Assembly: GCA_012719195.1 (NCBI GenBank)
Contig: JAAYAV010000201.1
Span: 1 to 32,478 of the forward strand
From: Anaerolineae bacterium
GTDB taxonomy: Bacteria > Chloroflexota > Anaerolineae > DRVO01
Reading direction: 5' to 3'
DNA: 32,478 bases
Shown here: positions 26,742 to 32,478 of the stretch, piece after piece
Layout of the letters: every line of letters begins with the position of its first letter
Position numbering within the stretch: position 1 is the first letter of the stretch
The notes under the pieces: generated by a model
Database searches by the model: none
Told to the model about the DNA's origin: nothing
The model's input: only the letters and a program-made list of their open reading frames with translations
Position numbers and translations under genes: made by a program

Positions 26742-28200
26742 TGGCGGCGGCCGGGCGCCGCTGCTCCTGCTGGCCTCGCGCTTGCTCCTCACCCGCAAGT
26801 TCGGCGAGCAAGGCTGGATCGCGGTGGACAAGGCTCTCGGGCAGCTGTCCGAGAGCCTTCACTGGCTCCCCGCCCGCCTGCTCTACGTCGATGACGAACG
26901 TTGCCTGTCGCCCTACGGACTGACAGCAGTCTACCCTCGGGAGCCGGAAGGCATCCTGAGCCTCGTCCGTGCAGCAGAGCGCGTCCTGTTCGACGGGCAG
27001 GTATCTGCCGTGTGGCTCATGGGCGGTGACGAACTTCTCCCCTGTTTCCGTCTCGATAACCCGGCCGACGACACGGACTCGGTCATCCTCTCAGATGCTC
27101 CCTACGCTTCACCGGGTGGGGATCCATTCGCCCCCGTCCGTCCAGTGGGACGGCTTCCTCATCTGGACGGTGCGGTCGAGAGCTTCCTTGCGCTCATTGC
27201 CAGGAACACCGCCAGCCAGGTCCTACCCTGCCTCGACGCCTGTCCCGTCGTCTCCGGATACACCGCCAGCATCTGGCGCGAAGCCTCGCAGCAGGTCCTG
27301 ACGGGCATCACCGACACCGGCGCCATGCGGCTCTCGCCGCCGTGGGATCTGAGCGACTACCCCTTCATCCGCCGCCAAGTAGCCCCCATCCGCTACTACA
27401 ACCTGCATGGGCGGCCCGACGGCACCACCTGGCACGGGCAACTGGACCCGGCCGTGCCCGCCGACTTCACCGACTTCCCACCGGCCTTGCGGCAGGTGGA
27501 CATCTCGGCAGCGGAGGCTCGGGGATGCATCGTCGCCACCGAGTCCTGCTACGGCGGCGCTCTGTCCGAGCGGAGCATCGCCTCCCGATTCCTCCGGCTT
27601 GGGGCGGCCTCGTTCCTCGGCTCGACCGCAATGTCGTACGGAGCCCTCGCCTCGCCCATCTCCGGCGCCGACCTGCTCATCCGCGACTTCATCTCGTTGT
27701 GTGCTGCCTCCGTTCCTCTGGGCGAGGCCCTGCTGCGGGCCCGTCTGGCCTTCGCGCGTGTGATGATGGAACGGCAAGGCTTCCTCGACGCCGAGGACCA
27801 GAAGACGCTTCTGAGCTTCCGCCTCCTGGGCAACCCGACTCTGCGGCTGAGCGGAGTCGAGCCCGAGGCGCCGGTAGCGGTGCAGGCGCTGCAGATGCCC
27901 ATGGAGCCGGTCGAGGTAGTCTGCGCCCACGCCGTGCCCACCACCGACGCGCCCGCCCCTCCGGCCAGCCTCCTCGAGGAGATCCAGGAGCTCGCCGCTC
28001 TGTTCCTTCGTTCTGGCCGCAACGACGTCCCTACTCGGCACGCAACTTGCATCACACCTCCAGTGCGCGCCACCAGCGGTCTCAACTCCGCCAACTGCAG
28101 CGTTGTCAGCTTTGATCGAGCCCTGGCGGACGGGCAGGTGGCGGTGGCCAGGTTCACCTTACGTGACGGTCACCTCGCCAAGACCATCGTGTCTCACTAG
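26719..28200 (+). CDS. Clan CD cysteine peptidase, C25 (gingipain)-like, no recognisable signal peptide
   Basis: AVWLMGGDELLPCFRLDNPADDTDSVILSDAPYA; VGRLPHLDG; candidate His in YYNLHGRPDGTTW; candidate Cys in VATESCYGGALSE; LGEALLRARLAF; LLGNPTLRLSG. Overlaps the TPR gene end. Confidence 0.78.
   Translation: MCVPLPDDGGGRAPLLLLASRLLLTRKFGEQGWIAVDKALGQLSESLHWLPARLLYVDDERCLSPYGLTAVYPREPEGILSLVRAAERVLFDGQVSAVWLMGGDELLPCFRLDNPADDTDSVILSDAPYASPGGDPFAPVRPVGRLPHLDGAVESFLALIARNTASQVLPCLDACPVVSGYTASIWREASQQVLTGITDTGAMRLSPPWDLSDYPFIRRQVAPIRYYNLHGRPDGTTWHGQLDPAVPADFTDFPPALRQVDISAAEARGCIVATESCYGGALSERSIASRFLRLGAASFLGSTAMSYGALASPISGADLLIRDFISLCAASVPLGEALLRARLAFARVMMERQGFLDAEDQKTLLSFRLLGNPTLRLSGVEPEAPVAVQALQMPMEPVEVVCAHAVPTTDAPAPPASLLEEIQELAALFLRSGRNDVPTRHATCITPPVRATSGLNSANCSVVSFDRALADGQVAVARFTLRDGHLAKTIVSH
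28036..28051 (+). promoter_or_regulatory. Intragenic sigma54 (-24/-12) promoter upstream of the coiled-coil gene and ftsZ (P3)
   Basis: CGGCACGCAACTTGCA: 15 of 16 bases identical to P1, GG-N10-GC spacing, sense orientation. Confidence 0.68.
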
Positions 28201-28241
28201 CTAGGCGAACAGCCAAGCCCTAGGCATCTGGAGCGAATGAA

Positions 28242-28685
28242 ATGGAACTCACCGAGCTGATGGACCAGTTGGAAAGCACCGTCTCGGAGGCGCCCTACAT
28301 CCCCATGACCAGCAAGGCGGTCATAGATCAGAACCTGTGCCTCGAGCTCATAGATCGAATCCGCGCCGCCCTGCCGGAAGAGCTGGCGGAAGCGCAGGGG
28401 ATCCTGGCTGCCAAGGAGCGCATCCTGGCGGAGGCCGAGTCTGAGGCCCAGGAACTGCGCCAGCTTGGCCGCCAGCAACTGGAGCAATCCGCCTCCGAGA
28501 GTGAGGCCGTGGCGGTGGCGAAGGAAAGGGCCGCCGAGATCGTCGCCGAGGGCGAGCGCCAGGCCCGTGAGATGGCGGCAGCGGCTCTGGAGTATTCCTC
28601 GTCCATCTACGGACGCCTGGAGGACGACCTCACAGGCATGCTCGAAGACCTTCGGCACCGCGTCCCCGATAAGCAGACTGCTTAG
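28242..28685 (+). CDS. Conserved coiled-coil protein (resembles small proteins often annotated as ATPase- or DivIVA-like)
   Basis: ELMDQLESTVSEAPYIPMTSKAVIDQNLCLELIDRIRAALPEELAEAQGILAAKERILAEAESEAQEL; long heptad-rich helix. Confidence 0.72.
   Translation: MELTELMDQLESTVSEAPYIPMTSKAVIDQNLCLELIDRIRAALPEELAEAQGILAAKERILAEAESEAQELRQLGRQQLEQSASESEAVAVAKERAAEIVAEGERQAREMAAAALEYSSSIYGRLEDDLTGMLEDLRHRVPDKQTA
28670..28684. repeat. Perfect palindrome TAAGCAG-A-CTGCTTA just upstream of ftsZ
   Basis: 7-bp perfect arms overlapping the stop of the coiled-coil gene, 31 bp before the ftsZ start. Confidence 0.5.
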
Positions 28686-28714
28686 CGACTCGTTTACCGA
28701 CTGGAGAGTGACCC

Positions 28715-30010
28715 TTGGAGAAGCTTGAGGAAACCCAGCCAACCCCGTTGAAGCCCGTGGCCATCACGGTAGTGGGAGTGGGAGGCGCCGGCACCAATGC
28801 CGTGGACCGCATGATAAGTGTCGAGATCCCGGACGTGGACTTCCTAGTGCTTAACACCGATGCGCAGGCACTGGAACGCTCCGACGCTCAGCAGCGTATC
28901 TGCCTGGGGGGCCCCCGTACCCGCGGTCTGGGAGCAGGCGGGAATGCCAGCGCCGGCGCGGCGGCCGCCGAGCTCTCCACTGAGGAAATTGCGCGCGCCC
29001 TGGAAGGCTCCGACCTGGTGTTCATCGCCGCCGGCATGGGAGGCGGAACCGGAAGCGGCGCCGCCCCGGTGGTGGCGAAGGTCGCCCGGGCTGCCGGAGC
29101 CCTGACGGTGGGCGTCGTAACACGGCCCTTCTCTTTCGAGGGCTTCCGCCGGCGACAGGTAGCTGATCAGGCCCTGTCAGAACTCGAGAAGCACGTCGAT
29201 ACCCTGATCGTCGTGCCCAACGACAAGCTGCTCGCCTTCACCTCCGAGAAGGTCACGCTGGACATCGCCTTCCGCATCGCGGACGACGTCCTGCGCCAGG
29301 GCATTCAGGGCATTGCCGAGATCATCACTCGGCCCGGACTGATCAACGTCGACTTCGCCGATGTCAGGCGGATTCTCGGCTACGGTGGCATGGGCCTCAT
29401 GTCCATCGCCCAGGCCAAGGGGCCGGAGCGCGCGATCGAAGCGGCTCAGTCTGCCATCGCCAACCCTCTCATCGACTCCGACTCCATCGCCGGAGCCAAG
29501 GGCATCCTCATCAACATTATCGGCGGGCCGGACATGAGCCTGATTGAGGCCGGACAAGCGGTGGAGTACATCACCGAGCGGGCCAGCGAGGACGCCGAGG
29601 TGATCTTCGGCTCTGCCATCGACAACTCCATGGGCGATAAGCTCCAGCTCACCCTAGTCGCAACAGGAGTGGGACAAGCGGCGCCGCAGGCCAAGCACAC
29701 TTCTCCGGCTGCCCGCCCGCGGGCCGATGCCGGGATCCCCTCCGAGCCGCGCGTAGCCGTGCTGCCCCCGGAGTTCGAGGAACGACTGGCTCGGGTGCGG
29801 GATAACGCTCCGGCGGCAGCCGTCACAGAGCGCGAGGTTGCGGCCCCAGGCAACGATAGCGGCAAGCACAACGGCAATGGCAATGGCAACGGGAACGGTC
29901 ATACCCGCCCGGTGTTGCCCCAGATCAGACGCGAGCCCGTAATGGCATCCGCCGAGCGCGGCAGCCTCGAGATCCCGACGTTCCTGCGTCGCGCCCGCGG
30001 GCTCCTCTAG
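28715..30010 (+). CDS. ftsZ: Cell division protein FtsZ
   Basis: VVGVGGAGTNAVDRMI; GMGGGTGSGAAPVVA (tubulin signature); INVDFADVR (T7 loop); C-terminal EIPTFLRR peptide. TTG start. Confidence 0.95.
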   Translation: MEKLEETQPTPLKPVAITVVGVGGAGTNAVDRMISVEIPDVDFLVLNTDAQALERSDAQQRICLGGPRTRGLGAGGNASAGAAAAELSTEEIARALEGSDLVFIAAGMGGGTGSGAAPVVAKVARAAGALTVGVVTRPFSFEGFRRRQVADQALSELEKHVDTLIVVPNDKLLAFTSEKVTLDIAFRIADDVLRQGIQGIAEIITRPGLINVDFADVRRILGYGGMGLMSIAQAKGPERAIEAAQSAIANPLIDSDSIAGAKGILINIIGGPDMSLIEAGQAVEYITERASEDAEVIFGSAIDNSMGDKLQLTLVATGVGQAAPQAKHTSPAARPRADAGIPSEPRVAVLPPEFEERLARVRDNAPAAAVTEREVAAPGNDSGKHNGNGNGNGNGHTRPVLPQIRREPVMASAERGSLEIPTFLRRARGLL

Positions 30011-30035
30011 CAGCGCGGAACAAGGAGTAAGTCAC

Positions 30036-30260
30036 ATGGGAGACTGCCAACTGGAGAGTGCGGCCAAGACCTACCTACAGCGGCATTTCCCCAACCTGGA
30101 GGGTGCCGATCCCGTGCGCACCGAGCGCCAGGCAAAGACGCCGGGAGCGCCTCGGCAGCACGTCTTCGACTACACCGGCACCATCAACGGAACTACACAG
30201 AGAGTGAGGCTTGTCCTGGATGACACAGGCAAGGTTGTTAAGGCAGCCGTATCGCGATAG
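30036..30260 (+). CDS. Small conserved-looking hypothetical protein (74 aa)
   Basis: AAGGAG SD upstream of ATG; compact ORF MGDCQLESAAKTYLQRHFPNLEG... between ftsZ and the LysM gene. Confidence 0.6.
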   Translation: MGDCQLESAAKTYLQRHFPNLEGADPVRTERQAKTPGAPRQHVFDYTGTINGTTQRVRLVLDDTGKVVKAAVSR

Positions 30261-30273
30261 AGCGGCTTCTGTC

Positions 30274-31989
30274 GTGTCCAATCGACGCCTGCTGCTCACC
30301 GCCATCCTGGTGGCGGTGAGCTTGGCATTAGCCCTGGCGCCCATACCCGCCCTGGCCGAAGGGGAGACGGTGCACGTCGTCACCTGGGGCGAGACGTTGA
30401 GCAGCATCGCCGAACGCTACAACGTGTCGCTGGAGGAGCTGTTGCGGGTTAACGCCCTGCCCAACGCTCACTTGATCCAGGCTGGGCAAGTGCTGGTGAT
30501 CCCCACCGGGCAGCCGACGGAGGCACCCGCCGCACCGGTGCCGCCCTCCGGATCCGGCCGCACCCACGTGGTGAGCTTCGGCGAGTCGCTCTTCGCTATT
30601 GCCCTCAACTATGGCGTAGACATGTACGAGCTGGCTGCGGCCAACGGCATCGCAAACCCCGATATCATCCGACCGGGTCAGACTCTGATCATCCCTGGCC
30701 AAGGCGCGCCCACGGATGCGCCGCCCCCTGCGGAGCCGCCCCCACCTGGGGCACCCGCCGCGTCGCGTCAGCACGTGGTCAGCTATGGGGAGACCCTCAT
30801 CGGCATCGCGCTGCAGTACGGTGTCTCCCTAGATCGGATCAGCGCCGTGAACGGCATCACCAACCCCTCGCTGATCTACCCCGGTCAGACGCTGCAGATC
30901 CCATCTGCCGATGGAAGCGGTAACGGGACCACCCTGCCCCAACCCACACCGACCGAAGCGCCGGTACCGGTAGCCGGGAGCGCTGCACCGGGCGTCTGCG
31001 TCCACGCCGTACACCAGGACACCAACGCCGTCATGGACGCCGTCCAGGGCCTCAACTTCGGTTGGATCAAGCAGCAGGTGGAGTGGAAGATCATCGAGCC
31101 CTCCAAGGGCGACATCCGCTGGGACATGCTGGACCCGGTGGTCAACGCAGCCGCCGAGCGCGGTCTCAACGTGCTCTTCAGCGTCGTCAAGGCCCCCATC
31201 TGGGCCCGCCCCGCCGACAGCGACCTCACAGTGGACGGTCCGCCCACCCATCCCGGCGACTATGCAGACTTCGTTGGCGCCCTTGCCGCCCGATATCAGG
31301 GACGGGTACAGGCCTACGAGATCTGGAATGAGCAGAACCTCTGGTACGAGTGGGGCGGCAAGGGAAGGCTCTCCGCCGGGGAGTACGTCGAGTTGTTGCG
31401 CGTCGCTCACGACAGGATCAAGGCCACCGATCCGGCCGCGCTGGTGATCAGCGGAGGCCTGACACCAACCGGCGTCAATGACGGCTACCTGGCCTTCGAC
31501 GACGTGCACTACCTCGGGCAGATGTACGCTGCCGGCGCCGCCAACTACTTCGACGTACTGGGCGCGCACCCCAGCGGCTACAACAATCCGCCCGATGACA
31601 CGCCCTCCCATAACAGCACCGACACAACCGAGTTCAAGGGGCACTGGAGCTTCTACTACCGTCGCTACGAGCAACTCCGTGACGTCATGGCCCTGCACGG
31701 AGACGGCCACAAGCAGATGTGGTTCACTGAGTTCGGCTGGTCCTCTCAGGAGGAGCCGCCCTTGGGCTACGAGTACGCCGCTGACAACTCCGAGGATGAG
31801 CAAGCCCGCTACCTCCTGCGAGCCTTCGAGATGGCACGGCAGCAGGGCTATGTTGGCGTGATGTTCGTCTGGAACCTGAACTTCGCCTCCGTGGCCGGCT
31901 CCGCCGATGAGAAGGCCGGCTTCAGCATCGTCCGCGCCGATGGCTACCCGCGCCCGGCCTACCTGGCGCTGGCCGCCATGCCCCGCTAG
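30274..31989 (+). CDS. Secreted protein with three LysM domains and a glycoside hydrolase (GH39/GH5-like TIM barrel) domain
   Basis: Signal peptide LLLTAILVAVSLALALAPIPALA; three HVV..GE.L..IA..Y.V LysM units; candidate acid/base IWNEQN and nucleophile WFTEFGW. GTG 30274 start. Confidence 0.87.
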   Translation: MSNRRLLLTAILVAVSLALALAPIPALAEGETVHVVTWGETLSSIAERYNVSLEELLRVNALPNAHLIQAGQVLVIPTGQPTEAPAAPVPPSGSGRTHVVSFGESLFAIALNYGVDMYELAAANGIANPDIIRPGQTLIIPGQGAPTDAPPPAEPPPPGAPAASRQHVVSYGETLIGIALQYGVSLDRISAVNGITNPSLIYPGQTLQIPSADGSGNGTTLPQPTPTEAPVPVAGSAAPGVCVHAVHQDTNAVMDAVQGLNFGWIKQQVEWKIIEPSKGDIRWDMLDPVVNAAAERGLNVLFSVVKAPIWARPADSDLTVDGPPTHPGDYADFVGALAARYQGRVQAYEIWNEQNLWYEWGGKGRLSAGEYVELLRVAHDRIKATDPAALVISGGLTPTGVNDGYLAFDDVHYLGQMYAAGAANYFDVLGAHPSGYNNPPDDTPSHNSTDTTEFKGHWSFYYRRYEQLRDVMALHGDGHKQMWFTEFGWSSQEEPPLGYEYAADNSEDEQARYLLRAFEMARQQGYVGVMFVWNLNFASVAGSADEKAGFSIVRADGYPRPAYLALAAMPR

Positions 31990-31995
31990 GCCCGC

Positions 31996-32478
31996 AATGC
32001 GACTTCGCTGCCTACACCAAGCCGTCGCGATAGCGCTGGCGCTGCTCACGTTAGGCCTGGCCGCCTGCTCTCCGTCGGCCAGGCCTACCCCGGCTCCGAT
32101 CGGCCTGTCCGGACGACTTCTGCCTCCCTACAACGAGGGGGCGCTGGCCGACGCCGCGCGGCCCAGCCAGCGCGTCGCCGCGCCGGTGGCAACCGCCGCT
32201 CCCATGGTCGTCGTCGAGCCGACTGCAGTGCCCAAGCAGGACCGCGTCAATGTCCTGCTCCTCGGCGTGGATGAGCGCGAGACCTGGAGCGAGGGACCCC
32301 CACGCACCGATGCCCTCATGCTTGCTTCCGCTGATCCTGCGACGGGCCAGGTCTCAGTCCTGTCTCTGCCCCGAGACCTGTGGGTGAGCATCCCCGGCTT
32401 CGGTCCAGAGCGCATCAACGTCGCCTACCGGGTCGCCGAAATGACCGCGCCCGGCACCGGACCGGACACAGCCGCCGC
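31996..32478 (+). CDS. LytR-CpsA-Psr (LCP) family protein, 3'-truncated by the window end, with lipobox-like N-terminus
   Basis: Open reading frame of 161 codons to the window end (absent from the ORF track): MRLRCLHQAVAIALALLTLGLAACS...VNVLLLGVDERETWSEGPPRTDALMLASADPATGQVSVLSLPRDLWVSIPGFGPERINVAYR. Confidence 0.85.

Noticed and set aside
28900-28980. FtsZ T3-region variant GLGAGGNASAGAAAA possibly marking a non-division paralog
   Set aside because: Tubulin signature, T7 loop and the C-terminal EIPTFLRR peptide are intact, so it is treated as a normal FtsZ.
29868-29902. GGCAAT/GGCAAC short repeats considered as a functional DNA repeat
   Set aside because: They encode the NGNGNGNGNG part of the disordered FtsZ C-terminal linker; a coding explanation suffices.
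30829-32049. 406-aa minus-strand ORF opposite the LysM-glycoside hydrolase
   Set aside because: Plus-strand product has signal peptide, LysM and catalytic motifs; the antisense ORF has no domain signature.

Overview
High-GC bacterial chromosome segment, probably Chloroflexota (inferred from gene order and protein style; not proven). It is gene-dense, almost all on the + strand, with no mobile elements, CRISPR arrays, rRNA or tRNA recognised. Left part (1-7.3 kb): sugar-phosphate isomerase, an EamA/DMT transporter on the minus strand, a TGS-type nucleoside kinase, then a prfA-prmC-tsaC-rpiB housekeeping operon with a recognisable sigma70-type promoter. Middle (7.3-14.4 kb): envelope-glycan genes (GT4, GT9, ADP-heptose synthesis RfaE1/RfaE2, WecG/TagA, MurJ), a sortase and a small membrane protein. 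Right (14.4-30 kb): the most unusual part, a self-contained sigma54 module. It encodes RpoN with a CxxC-N8-CxxC zinc-ribbon-like insert, a histidine kinase with an SBP-like sensor, and an NtrC-type activator with GSYSGA in place of GAFTGA. Next come a stand-alone receiver protein, a small membrane protein, a ~2073-aa TPR solenoid and an overlapping, apparently cytoplasmic C25/gingipain-like (clan CD) protease, then a coiled-coil protein and FtsZ. Three -24/-12 elements with exact GG-N10-GC spacing sit before rpoN, before the receiver/TPR/protease operon, and inside the protease gene upstream of the coiled-coil/ftsZ genes. Two of them share an identical 15-mer. The end holds a LysM-glycoside hydrolase and a truncated LytR-CpsA-Psr protein.
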